This document shows, one piece after another, positions 29,331-41,800 of a stretch of 54,829 nucleotides of DNA. The notes below the pieces were generated by a model. That model was not told the DNA's origin and did no database searches. It was given only the letters and a program-made list of their open reading frames with translations. The DNA comes from Hirudo medicinalis. Lineage: Eukaryota > Annelida > Clitellata > Hirudinida > Hirudinidae. The stretch is from assembly GCA_011800805.1 (NCBI GenBank), contig MPNW01000343.1:44710-99538 (forward strand). The letters are read 5' to 3'. The position numbers and the translations under genes were made by a program. The stretch's first letter is position 1; the number at the start of each line of letters is the position of its first letter.

Positions 29331-29537
29331 CTGGGGTGTGTGGATCGGCCGCCAAGGATTCGGATCTTTTTGAATAATTCTCAGTCGAACAGTCGCTTTC
29401 TTCTGCGTCCCCCATTTAGATCACTCGTACCCTTTTTCTAATCGAAAGTATTGATGTGATTAAGCTGTTCCCTTGTTTGTGTGTTGTAAATCGTGCACCC
29501 GTCTGTGAAGTCCAATTGCTGATAATTTTCAGACATG
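29331..29537 (+). other. Candidate first exon of the MAN1B1-like gene
   Basis: GC-richer stretch ending CAGACATG|GTGAGT, a strong donor directly after an ATG. Joining to the acceptor at 30233 gives ATG ATG TTA..., so this exon would be 5' UTR plus at most one codon. The transcription start is not visible. Confidence 0.45.
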
Positions 29538-30233
29538 GTGAGTTTATCTTTTTTAATCTCGATTTGCTTTTAATTTATCTTTCAAATGAGGTTGCGATAC
29601 GGTTCTCATAATCTGATAATGGTGAAATCGCTCAAGGCATGTGAAATCCGGGATTATGTTTTGAAATCTTTTTTCCGAAGACACCTTTTTAAAGGACAAA
29701 TGTTCACCTTTAGTTTTGCTCATGAGTTGCAGATTGCGAGAATTACACATTTATTATCTCTCAGAATCTTGAATTGTGAAATGTGCAATTAAAAAAATTG
29801 AGTTTTAATCACATGTATTGTCTCTTTGATGTAATTGGGGAGGGATGATGCTTTTGATTGAATAGAATCAAAGTGAAAAGTGTAAATAAAATTAAGTGAT
29901 TCTTGTCCTTCAGAATAAATAAATCCATTATATTTACTTTTATGTTTTAGCATTATTGTTAAGATTGTACTCTCTGCAAGTCCCAACAGGATAACACAAA
30001 GTTAATAAATGATGCCAATCATTTTTTTGATAACAGTAATATGAGCCAACATGATAATTTACAATGCTTGAATCTACATTCAGCTAGAATGGGAACTAAA
30101 CTAATTATTATTAGTTATAAATAATAATTATAAAAGCATTTATTTTACTTTAATAAAATAAGGCAGCATCCACACTGACAGTAACAATATTAATATGTAA
30201 CAATTTATGATATATCGATCTACATCCTCATAG

Positions 30234-33200
30234 ATGTTAAGTCAAAAACTGCGATACCTCATACTGGTGGTGATATTGTTGTGGCTCGTCATTCTCATCA
30301 AGTACATCGGCCAACGACCGACAAGAATTCCAGAGAGGCCTCGGGTGCTGCCGGACGTTGCGAACGACTTCCGAGCAGTTGTCGAAGAAGGAGGAGAGAA
30401 GGTGATATTTCATTTGACATTTGACATTCATTTGACATCCAATTAATTCCAATAATTGTGTGCCAAACATTGAATGCTCTGTTCTGTTTTGTTACTGTGG
30501 TTATTATTGTAATTATTTTGCTATCATATAATATTAGCATCGTTTTTATTGGTTTATTTTGTATTTTTTGTATTATTTGCATTATGTTAATAATAATGGT
30601 TAACTTATGGGACGTCATGTGCACAACACCGAGACTCACTTTTACGCATCGTATTATTTTACAGAAATTTTTCTTGCAGCAAATCATTACGTTGAGTACT
30701 AATTGTAGTTTTTGTGATTTTGATGTGGTCCTGTTTGCCATGTCACTATTTAATGCTTAACATTCATGTCCCTCTCATGAAAACCTATGCACATTGATTC
30801 TTATGTAAATCCATCAACGATATTTGAAGTTTGTTTTTTATTTTGAATTTCAAAGCAATTAAATTATAATAAATTTCACGTGAAGTATGATTGCCATTGA
30901 AACCCAATATATTTATCTTAAAATTGAGAAAAATGCTGAACAAAAGTATATTTGCGCATCGGTTTTATTGGGCTCGTCAAAGATCGCCCGTTGCATCATT
31001 TAAATGTGAAATACTTTTGAAACAATAACGATTAATTTTATGAATAAAAATGTTATTATGAATAAAATAAAACATTTGAACGATCGAATCAGCTTCGGCC
31101 GGTCGGTTCCTCGAGCAAGAGCGAATTCTTGAAGGACCCCCTGCGCCCCCCATCCACAGCAGTCAAGGTTCCGACCTTTCACCCCTTCACCGATGACGAG
31201 CTGTCCGAGGTCTCCTTCAACAATGGAAAAAAGGTTTTGAATGCGAGAGTTATCGACGATCAATCGATTACGTGAATGTTTGCGCGACGTCATCGTTTGT
31301 TGCCGCTCGACGAATGCGAACGTGCGATGGAGACAAACTTCGGCGAGCATTTTTTATTCATTTTTATTTATTCCAGACACAGTCATCCACTCTGAGGCAC
31401 AAGGATCTCTACTTAGGTTAATTTATTATGATTTATTGTAATTCCATTTAACGTATTCGTAAATCATCTGAAGCGACTGCAACTATTATCGTGCACTTCA
31501 CCTCGATAGTCGTTTCGAGCAATTCCGTCACTCCTGACGTTGTGTAAAACACGACGAGGTCAGAGACGAGTGCATCGGGATTTCGACGTCATGTCGTGCC
31601 ACGGACGCTCATTTTGTAATTTCAAGGTTTTAATCTTTATCATCTGTTTCAAATTAACTGCCTGTTTTTATTGACGTGATGTAACTGTTATTTGTTAATT
31701 ATTGTCTGATGATGCTGATGACGACGACGATGAGTCGGTGTCGAATCATATTTCAAATCATATTCACATCTTCTGCAACATCCCAACTCTGACTGCAAAC
31801 TAATTTTACTCCTAAAATAATGATTTCAATATTTAACAAAGGTCATCAACTTTGTGCGAAAGTTGTGATGTTTTGCCCTTTAAAGTTTCTTTAAGGTCTT
31901 GTTGATGGTGAAAATTATAGAATGTGATGATAATAGCGTGGTGATGATGATGATGGTGATGGTGATGATGGTGGTGGTGGTGGTGATGATGATGACGATG
32001 GTGACGATGATGATGATGATTATGGTGAAGATGGGGACCGGCGTGGTCTTTAGAAACACCTGTTTTTGCTCAAAAGGAGAAACAGAAAGATGTTCAAACA
32101 TGTTTTTAATTGGAGCTTTGCAGCGTTCATCGATTATTTGTCATGTCTGTCGGTCGACTGTTCGACCATCCGTCCGTCCCTCTTTCATTCATTCGCTGTT
32201 GTTGTTTTTAGAAAACAGCCGACAGAAGCAGATTGTCGATGCATTCCTCCATGCTTGGACAGCTTACAAGAAATACGCATGGGGCTACGATGAATTGAAG
32301 CCACTTTCAAAGTCCGGAAACAATTGGTTGGAAGTCGGGCTGACCATCGTGGACTCCTTGGATACGATGGTCATCATGAAACTCGAGGAGGGTTGGTTGG
32401 ATTGCTCCTCGTTGCCCTTGCAGTTTGTTGCTGATCGCTAGAAGATTGGATCTGATCAGTTGTTAACTAATTATGTTAATTAGTTCATAATTTGGATGAT
32501 TATGTTAATTACCTTATAATTTTGATGATGGTACATAATTATTATAATTAAGTTGCACTCACAATCGAGTGAGACGACCACTCAAATGTTAGCTCATTAA
32601 ACCAAAATGAATGGAGCCTTTGTAACTTCATTGATGACAGAAGTTGTTTGCAACTCTCTGGCTGTAAGTGCAAAATAATTGTTTTACTGCATAAGCCCTA
32701 TATTCTTCTTAATGCATTTATAGAATTAAGCACAACCGTTTGTATTTATACATTTATAGAATGCATACATAGGCATTTGTAATTATGCATTTTATAAACT
32801 TTAAAAACAGACGTCGTATTTCTACACTTTATTTATTGTGCCTCGTTTTTCTTAATTTTGCTTCGCATTGAGAAGTGTTTCACAAAAAGCATGCGAATAA
32901 TAATTTTGACGTTGTTGCTTGTCGACAAAAATTTCAGAATTTAACGAGGCCAAGGAGTGGGTTTCCGTTCACCTGAAATCGACCCGAGATCAAAACCTCG
33001 GGTCAATGTCGGTTCAGTTCTTCGAGGTGGTCATCAGACTTCTTGGAGGTCTCCTCAGTGCCTTCCATCTCTCAAAGGAAGAGGTCTTCAAGCAGAAGGC
33101 AGTGAGTGAGGGTTTTGTTGGAGTGGTTTTGGTGATGATGATGGTGATAATGATTCCGAGTTTGAAACAGTGGTAGTGGTGTCCAAACAGAACTTCAAGA

Positions 33201-34637
33201 CCTTGATGATGATGATGGTGGTGGTGGTGGTGGTGGTGGTGGTGGTGGTGGCATAGAAATTATGATAGATATTAATAATGCAATGTTGCAGTTGAGATTT
33301 GAAGGTGATAAGAACATTTATTAAGAATAAACAACAGTCCCATGTTTCCACAAACAACAGCTTCCTACAAATGCTCCTAAATTTTGTTTTGTTTCAAAAA
33401 CTTAACTAACTTAATTAACTCTTAACGTCGATGACTTGAATTTGTTTGTTGTTTGAATTTCTGAAATTAAGACTCAAGATAATAAATTATTTTAGGAAGA
33501 GTTTGGACAGAAATTGAAGATTTGTTTCGACGGGCCGAACGCCATCCCGTGCCACAGGGTGTTCCTGGAGAACGGTCCGGCCATGTTCGACTCCACCAAC
33601 CTGGCAGAGATCGGAACCGTCCAATTGGAGTTCAGAGATTTGGCTCGGGTCACCGGAAACAAGGAGTTTGAGGTCGGGTCTCGAACTTTAACGTGAATTA
33701 ATTTTTCAATTGAAATTCATTTCCATGGATGATGTCAATCAGTTGATTTTCATTTTCATATTTTTAAATAAGTTGTTATTTTATCTTATGATTGCTATGA
33801 AGGCCACCACTTCTAACATTATTATTGCCACGATGACTACAATTTTTACATTTGTAATCACATTCACTGCTCTACTGTCGTGTTGAAATCACATCCAAGT
33901 AAAGTTCAAAGTTTGCAGCAGTATTTTCCTCACAAAATATGCTCTGCATCAGTCTGAGTGGGTGGTCCTGTAGACATTATTTTTGAACAAACATTTGCGC
34001 AGTGCACGATGCGCACGGATGAGTATCAGGGGAGCAAGAACTCATGTTATGTCGATGATGGCAGAACATGCAGTTGTACAAACCTGGGACATGAGATCCA
34101 AAAAACAGCTACGAAGGCACATTTTATCGCTAAAAATAAGAAATCATCGGTCATCACGAATCGAAGGCTTTAATTCTCGTCCGTAAAAAGTTCTCCTACT
34201 TTTGTTTCAACAGTCGAAAGCCTTCAAGGTATCGGAACATCTTCACCAAATGCCAAAGTTTGACGGCCTCCTCCCGTCCCTATTCAACGGTGGTGTGAAT
34301 TTCCCCGAGTCCACCATCAGCATGGGTGGACAGAGTGACAGCTACTACGAGTACCTGCTCAAACAGTGGCTGCAGACTGGAAAAACCATCGATTGGTCTG
34401 ACTTTCTGTTTTCTCAAACATTTTCATTTCAGTCAATGAATGGGTTTCAATTAATTGGTTTGATAAATATTATGTAATTATTTTAATAAATATTATTTAA
34501 GACATTCTTTAGCTTTCTTTCTTAAGCTTTAATTTGATCAAGTAGAAATGAAGAATTATTGGTTTTAAAATGCCATCAACCTAATCGAATATGAAATATG
34601 CCAATATTTGTCTGCTGGATCTGATGCTGTGACTGAA

Positions 34638-34671
<34 letters not shown>

Positions 34672-36290
34672 CGATGACGATGACGATGATGATGATGATA
34701 ATGATGATAACAATTACGTCAAAGTTTCATTGTTGTGACATTTCAGGCTGAGAAAAGATTACGAGGAGGCGATAGAGGGCGCTCAGAAGCACCTGATGAA
34801 ACGATCAACCAGAGGAAACCTGCTCTACCTGGGATCTGCAACCCATGATCACAGTGGTGTTTCATTTACACCTAGCATGGTATGATGATGATATTGATGG
34901 TGATGATGATGACGATGATGATAATGATAATGGTGGTGGTGGTGGTGATGACTATGATGATTACGACTTTTTCTGTTGATCAGTTAATTTTTGCTAGTTT
35001 GTAAGTGTTTATTTGTCCACAACAAAATGTCAAGAACCACTCCTCAACATGTGGGACCCTTGAGTTGCACGTTGTATAATTTGAAAGAGAAATTTGATGT
35101 CAGTCATCCCTTCAGTTATCTGTATAGTAATACTACCAACAATAATAATATCGTTACATAAAATCACAATATACATTCTTATAATATTATTGATATATTA
35201 TGTTATGATTATTATCATATATTTTAATATATTTTATTTAAAAGTAACAATAGTAATATCAATGATGATGATGATGATAATAGTAATAATAATCATCATC
35301 AAGGAACACCTGGCCTGCTTCCTGCCAGGGACCCTGGCTCTTGGCTACATGAATGGACTTGCGAGCAGTCACCTCGACCTTGCCAAGGATTTGATCAAGA
35401 CCTGTTATGCCATGTACAGCCAGACGCCACTCCACCTCTCGCCTGAGATTGTAAACTTCGCTCGAATGAAAGAGGACGACCGCATCTTTTACTTTGAGGT
35501 GGTTTACATCGGAATGTTTGCGGTTTTTAAATGTCGTTGTTCCTGTCGAACGGGCGGTCGAGCGACAGGAACAACAGTGCAAGAATAAGTTGAACTCAGT
35601 TCAAAAGAACGGTCCTAAATGAGTTCACTTCCTCGTTGCTTGCACATAAATTGTGCAAGCAACAGTTGAGAGAAACAAAAACAAACATTTGTTGCAACTA
35701 GTAGAAGTAATTAAGCAGGAAGAAAGGCTTGCTGGTCGATGATGATGATGATGGTGGTGGTGGTGGTGGTGGTGATGATGAGGATGGTGACGACGATGAT
35801 GGTGGTGATGGTGATGATGAGGATGAGGATGGTGACGACGATGATGATGATAAAATACTGATGACTACAACAACAATAACAACTTAGTCATTATAATAAT
35901 ATTAGTAACATAATAACAATAAGAATAGTGACCCTTGCAATAAATCCTGCCTTTCCTTTCCAGTCCAATAGTGCCTACAACATCCATAGACCCGAGACTG
36001 TCGAGAGTCTCTTCTACTTGTACCGAGCGACCAAGGATCCCCTATATAGGGAGTGGGGATGGGAGATATTCAGGGCCTTTGAAAACTACACCCGGTTGGA
36101 CGAGGGGTATGCTGGCATCCAGGACGTGAGCTCGAACCACGTGACCTTCATGGACAAGATGGAGACCTTTTATTTGGCTGAGACCCTCAAGTACCTGTAC
36201 CTCCTCTTCAGTGATCAGCCCGACCTCCTGCCTCTCAACAATTGGGTGTTCAACACAGAGGCTCACCCTCTCCCCATTTACCAGGAATGA
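30234..36290 (+). CDS. MAN1B1: GH47 class I alpha-1,2-mannosidase, ER mannosidase I-like
   Basis: Trims mannose from Man9GlcNAc2 on glycoproteins in the early secretory pathway and so times ER-associated degradation. Ten coding exons: 30234–30401, 31093–31233, 31377–31416, 32212–32391, 32938–33101, 33496–33672, 34214–34395, 34747–34879, 35304–35498, 35964–36290; all phases agree and give 568 residues. Type II anchor at residues 8–24, a short stem, then GH47 from about 118. Active-site and calcium residues kept: Glu206 ([13 protein letters not shown]), Asp332 ([15 protein letters not shown]), Glu471 ([13 protein letters not shown]) and Thr558 ([10 protein letters not shown]). It matches MAN1B1 ([23 protein letters not shown]) better than Golgi MAN1A-type enzymes. 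It is shorter than the human protein (about 699) because of a short cytoplasmic tail and stem. Some donors are weak (GTTTTG, GTCGGG). Confidence 0.95.
31938..32029. repeat. (GAT/GGT)n microsatellite
   Basis: Mixed GAT and GGT units in the third mannosidase intron, sense orientation. Confidence 0.85.
33203..33252. repeat. (GAT)n(GGT)n microsatellite
   Basis: Five GAT units followed by about ten GGT units in the mannosidase intron after exon 32938–33101. Confidence 0.9.
34638..34707. repeat. (GAT)n with GAC variants
   Basis: Trinucleotide tract ending about 40 bases before the exon at 34747. Confidence 0.9.
35536..35663. other. Three hairpins in a mannosidase intron
   Basis: Stem 1: GTTGTTCCTGTCG (35536–35548) with CGACAGGAACAAC (35563–35575), 13 perfect pairs. 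Stem 2: TTGAAC (35590–35595) with GTTCAA (35599–35604). Stem 3: GTTGCTTGCACA (35635–35646) with TGTGCAAGCAAC (35652–35663), 12 perfect pairs. Alternative pairings also exist: GTGCAAG (35577–35583) with CTTGCAC (35639–35645), and TGAACTC (35591–35597) with GAGTTCA (35621–35627). Confidence 0.75.
35737..35850. repeat. (GAT/GGT)n microsatellite
   Basis: Trinucleotide tract in the last mannosidase intron. Confidence 0.88.
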
Positions 36291-36660
36291 TTGTGATTGG
36301 CAGGTTTTGCCCTTGTTGATGTTTGATGTTCTGTTGTTGTTGCAATGTGTTGTGTATCATCACATGTTGTTTATTTTAACGAACAACTGAAAATTCGAGT
36401 ATTTTCCTGACCGAATGTTTTACTATTTATTTATATTTAGTTGCGTGTTGAGGTTGTTCTCGTCATTGGTTAGTGACCAGTTGTTTGAAGTGATTACCTT
36501 GGATTGCTGCCATTGTTGTTGTGGGCAGCAATTTTCACCCCAATTTCCTTCATCACCACCATCATCATCATCATCATCATCATCTCGTACTTCAAAAAAT
36601 GACAGTATTCTGTGGAATTATTTTCGTTTTAAGTCTTGGGGCGCCACCTCTTTTCATTAC

Positions 36661-36666
36661 AATAAA
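36661..36666 (+). terminator. Poly(A) signal AATAAA, MAN1B1-like gene
   Basis: About 370 bases after the stop codon, in the expected strand. Confidence 0.55.
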
Positions 36667-36669
36667 TAT

Positions 36670-38265
36670 TTATATTTAATTCACTGCTGCACAATCGCAA
36701 TGGCATTATTATTAGTTGTGCAGTGATGTTATAAGTTACATTTTCATCATTTTCACCATTATGATCTATATTAATGTTGCCATTATTATTCATATTTATT
36801 TATTATAATATTATATTTTAATTGTTATTGCTTAAACATCTGCATTTATCCTCTATTGCATCCCTTTTGCTGGCCTCATTACTCAGAATACTCGATGTTA
36901 TCCCTAAAACGCATTCAATGCATGCAACTTGTTAGGCTTGAGTTCAGTGGATGGTATGTGATGATAGATTACTCAATTTGAGTCAGTGTTGCAATGTAAT
37001 GTGAGCTTACCACATTTGAGGGAATGCTTTAATGCTCCCAAAAAGATGTTCGCCATTTTAACCATGACATTGTCACCGAAACTCAGCGACATGCTGAGTA
37101 GAAAAAAAACCATTTTGGAAGTTGCCATCATGTCAATTGCTTGTATCACCGTTCATCTTGAAGACGTTCTGATGATGAGACATCCTGATTTCTATTCACA
37201 AATGTCATTTTGGAGATACTGATGATAATTGCTAGATTCTGCTATTGATGGTGCTCTCCTTTCCATCGTAAGGCATTATTTAAGACTTGACATTCATTCT
37301 TTTATCTTAATAAGCTACATATGTAAGACTTCACATTCATTCTTTAATCCTTCCAGCCATCATTAATCCAGTTCCTGCCTGCAGATTGCGGTCAATTGTA
37401 CATGGGATGCCTTTTAGGATATTGTCACAACTCATTGTATGATCTGGTTTGAAGTTTGTCATGCTGTGTTGTTGCAAGACGTTACTTAAGTTCTGGTAAC
37501 ATCACTATTTTCAAATGCAGGCATAATGATGCTAGTACCAGGGGTGTATAATGTGATGATGACGATATAGCATGTTGTAACCCAATACAACTGTGATTAT
37601 TTATTGTGGCTTGATTTTGAGGGCATCCATTAACTTGTCAATGAATTGTCGCATGCTGCATGCTAATGCAACCTTAGGTTGTGCATTCACACATGCGTTG
37701 AAGAACCCGTTGTGTACTGGTGACATGGTAGGGGAAAAAACAGTTGACAGTGACACAATAAATACTAGTCATGCATGACCTCTGACACCCCGTCATCGAC
37801 ACTAGGCTATTTAATAACGATTAAGAATGACTTATGAACCTGGTTCTTATTCGCTCATGTTTTGATCGGATGTGAGTTTGGTTTGGCTGATGTGACTACA
37901 AACAAATGTGCAAGCAGGCGGGCAGGCTAAGGTGATAAATATTCACGAGTAATTGCTCTGCTTGTGTGCCGACCTGTCAATGTAAATCACGTCGCAGATT
38001 CGTCTCAAAATGTTTTTCTTGGATTGGTGGACCCGGTGCTAGGCACCACGCCGACATGGCAGTATTTGAAAAATTGCATTTGAAATTCTGGTGCTTTTAT
38101 CGTTCAATAAAAGTTGAATGAGCTGCGCATTCCAAAGTACCGTTGAAGATTGTCGTCCAAATATCTCAAAAACGTTACAATGAAATTGGTAATGCCAATA
38201 GTTGCTATAATCCTCAGTGGCATCATATCAACAACCAAACAATTCAAAAGATTTTTTTTTTAATT
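36670..38265. other. Convergent intergenic region, MAN1B1-like gene / ZFC3H1
   Basis: Between the 3' ends of two convergent genes. Small ORFs (for example 36986–37222) show no family resemblance. A short palindrome GGTGCTAGGCACC lies near 38035. Nothing else supported. Confidence 0.5.
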
Positions 38266-38272
38266 TTCAAGC

Positions 38273-38278
38273 TTTATT
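38273..38278 (-). terminator. Poly(A) signal AATAAA, ZFC3H1
   Basis: TTTATT on the plus strand, about 570 bases past the ZFC3H1 stop codon. Confidence 0.45.
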
Positions 38279-38440
38279 CATAAAAATCAACGAAACAAAT
38301 AGAAATAGAACTAAAATCCCGCAAGAAGCAAGAAAGAAACACGTTGAAGTGTCAACAAAGCAATCTTTGCACTCCTGTCGAAAGCAGAGTCTCGCTATCA
38401 ATTTCTTCCAATTTCTCTCCATGTAAATCATTGGTGGCCT

Positions 38441-38504
38441 CTGAGGGAGGGGGTGTCACGTCCTTGGACGGACCCTCCCCCCTCCTCAGATTCCACCCTG
38501 GTGG
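38441..38504 (-). other. GC-rich inverted repeats in the ZFC3H1 3' UTR
   Basis: An imperfect stem pairs CTGAGGGAGGGGGT (38441–38454) with ACCCTCCCCCCTCCTCAG (38472–38489), followed at once by CCACC/GGTGG (about 38493–38503). They stand out in an AT-rich region and could be a stable 3' UTR structure or, through the G-runs, a quadruplex. Confidence 0.45.
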
Positions 38505-38845
38505 GACCTTTCGTATTTTGGTACGTGACACGTGGATAACTGTTCTCCCATTCATTCAAAACGTTCACTTATTCATGCATACAAGGTGGACTCACACTGT
38601 GCAACACACAGACTTTATGGATTACTGTTTCTAGCATCCACACTCTTGACAAAGAGATCAGACATTCTCACATCTTGCATGCAAACTGAATCTCCAATCA
38701 AAAGTACTGCAGTATTATATACAACCTAACAACAACTCCCCACTCATTCCATCATCATTACTCACACTCATTCACACATGCATGCACACACAAACGCACC
38801 ATCATGGGGTGGGCCAGATCCTCTCATGGACCAGCCCTGGGGGCC

Positions 38846-41800
38846 TCACCTTGCTGAGAGTGACTTGTAGAGGTCAACAATGTTCACCCCCAACTGTTGG
38901 CACCTCCCTACAATCCTGTCGACAGCCTCCTCTCTCCTGTTCACCATCTCAAACAACATGAACTGGGAGGCCCAAAGAAAATACAAGTGTCAGCTCGTTA
39001 AAAATAATGGTTAACCAATAATGTACTTAACTAACTGACTGACTGATAAATATGTAATTATACATTAAATATCAGAAATGTAAGGTTAGGTATATTGATA
39101 TCATTATTATTACTATCATGTCAAGCTCAGCTTCTTCACTTAAAAATGCAAACTGATTTATCACAGCATCATCATCATCAGAAAAAACAAAGGTGCAACT
39201 ACATCTTTCCACAGCTTCTTCTGGTATGGGAGGTATTCCAATGCCTTCTTGTACTCCGTTCTCATCTGCATAGGGACAGGTAAACCGTGTTCGAGTAATC
39301 GCCAAGATGGACTTGTTACAGGTATTCATTAGCCACTCACCTGGTCAGTGTTCCCCTCTAACATTGCCAACTTCAGAGAACTAAAACATAGCATTTACAG
39401 TGACAGTAACAATAACGACACTAATAATCAGTTAATGATAGATGATTATATGCACTTAATGTCAAGGGGGTCGCGTTTGTCACGCGAACGTCACCAACGT
39501 GACATTGAATCGCGCCGACATTAGGGACTGCCATGCTGGTCAAATAACCTTGTAGGCTAGTGGCTGTTAAAATACCTTAGTTACTTAATGATCATCTGCT
39601 AATAATGATAATGATAACATCTGGATGGTCATGATAACGATGGTAATAATAACGTTTTCCAGAGCGCAAGGCATCTCGGTGCCTCCTGGAGACAGATCAG
39701 GATGAAACCCTTGGTGAGTGATCGGCACTTGTTCCTCGTGAAGTGGTTGATGGCCCTGCAAGTGGAATGCATTTCATGAATAACTTCGACCGACTCACCG
39801 AAGTCACGAATGAACATGGTCTGCATACGACAAGTTGAGCACGAACGAAGGAAATGATCGACAATTTAAATTGTTAGCAGATGCGAACAGTAACATTGAC
39901 GACAATTGTATCATTATGATTAATTATACATGGTTATGTTAAGGTTATTAATAAAAGGTTCTTAGTGTTCCAAGCTAAATACACAGCTCATATATAGAGG
40001 CAACAAAGTCATCATTATCATCAACTCGAGTCACCCACTCCACAGCCAGCTGAGAATTCCCAGGCATCATGGAAAGGGTCCAATCGTAGAAGCTGGTCAG
40101 AGATTCGAGCGACGCCATTCGTTGGACACAAAATGCGATTATGTTGTTATGCACGTCGTACGAGTCGTAAGTCTTTCCTCCAATCTCACTCAGGGGTAGG
40201 AGGAGCCTCACTGGCATGCTGCTCAGTGATTTTTCAACGAGTCCAAAGAATTCTGATTGGATTTCATCGGTCGCCAAGGAACCGGAAGAGCAGACGAGAC
40301 GATCCAACCTGGCCAACCAAATTTCCCCAAGGTCTGCGGCATTCCTCTGCCTACAGACGGCCTTGCTGTAAGCATCCTCCATGCTGTCATAATCTCCTTG
40401 GAGATCCAACAAGAGGCTGTCAATGACATAATGTATCAGAAGCACATGCTACTCTTTTGTCATCATTCTTAATTTACATATTACATAAAATATTTCTAAA
40501 CAGAATACAATCTCCTAAAGAAACTTGTCAAGTTATTGGTTATAATTCCGATACGCCAATGCACCGACCAGTAACAAAGCCAGAAATGAACTCTCTCATT
40601 TTCAATTGACTCTTTTGTGAACCCCTTGGAATAACTGGGTGGAATAAACCCTGCCGGTAGTTCAAGGTCGAGCAATTTGCTGTTGGAATGAAAAATAATT
40701 TGATGGCGTTGGAAAAAAATTGTCGGTCCTAAATTATTTTAGATCTGAAGCTGTCTAAGTCATTCTCGGTTCAAAATATTTCATGTTTTATAATAATGAT
40801 TGTAATTACTAACAGCCATTTCAACAAATTTGTAACTTCAATGATCAGCTTAAAATATTCAGAATTTTCAATATCAAAAAAGGCAAACCAGTAAAGAATG
40901 TTTGGATCTTCTTTTCCAGAATTTGAGTCATGTATTCTGATTGGTAGTCTTTCAAGCAATTGTAACGCTTCCTCTGATTGGTCCTGTTATAAAATTCCGT
41001 TCACCGATTCATAAAATACCTCCTAAAATTCCCTCTGATGTTTACCTTGGATACGAGCAACTTAGCAACATGATAGGTCAACTTAGCAGAGAAGCATCTG
41101 TGTGCATATTCAACGTTCTGTAACAAATTGTGGAGTTCTTTAAAAATTCAAATATTCAACATTTCATGATCTCAAAATGTACTTACAGAAGCAAATATCT
41201 CATGTCCACGGATGCTTTTGTCATCAGTGCAGGAGTCGATGTCACCAGTGACGTGAAGGAGAGAAATTCGAATGTCGTGAACTTCGGGCATCAATTTGGA
41301 CATGGAAGAGAGGAATGAAATGGCATCTTCATATCTGTGGTAATAAGTGAGTGTAACATTGTGATGAGGATCTAGTTAATATTCATTGCATAACTTATTA
41401 TTAATAAGTGAATATTTATTGAGTTGATAATTGGTAACAGGTACACAGTTGAATGTAAAGCAATAATCCTACAACAATATTTATAACAGTGTAAAGCCTT
41501 TCGATTCACCTTTTGAATTCAACAAGCAGATTTGCCTTGCTGATAATCACTCGACTCAACCAAGCCCATGCCTCCCAATCACTTTGCTGAGTCACCTTCG
41601 GCCCGACTGCGAAAGACCGACCATCTTCCTCGCCAGTGGCAGCAAGGTCTTTTGGAGGTGATTCAAAGAAATATGTCAGACATTCAGCAATAGCTTTGTC
41701 GTACCAGGACAGCATTTCTGAACAGTCGTTGTCATTGTTTGTCAACTGCTTGGCAGAGAGTGAGAGGTGATGGTTGATAATTGTGAAAGGAGTCTGAAAA

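Noticed and set aside
36986..37222. ORF of 78 codons after the mannosidase gene
   Set aside because: No family resemblance, AT-rich and without splice or poly(A) support; treated as chance.
39800..39825. Small extra ZFC3H1 exon or exon extension (ACCATGTTCATTCG on the minus strand)
   Set aside because: The phase-2 end at 39985 joins cleanly to the acceptor at 39755, and the resulting protein aligns with the family without it.
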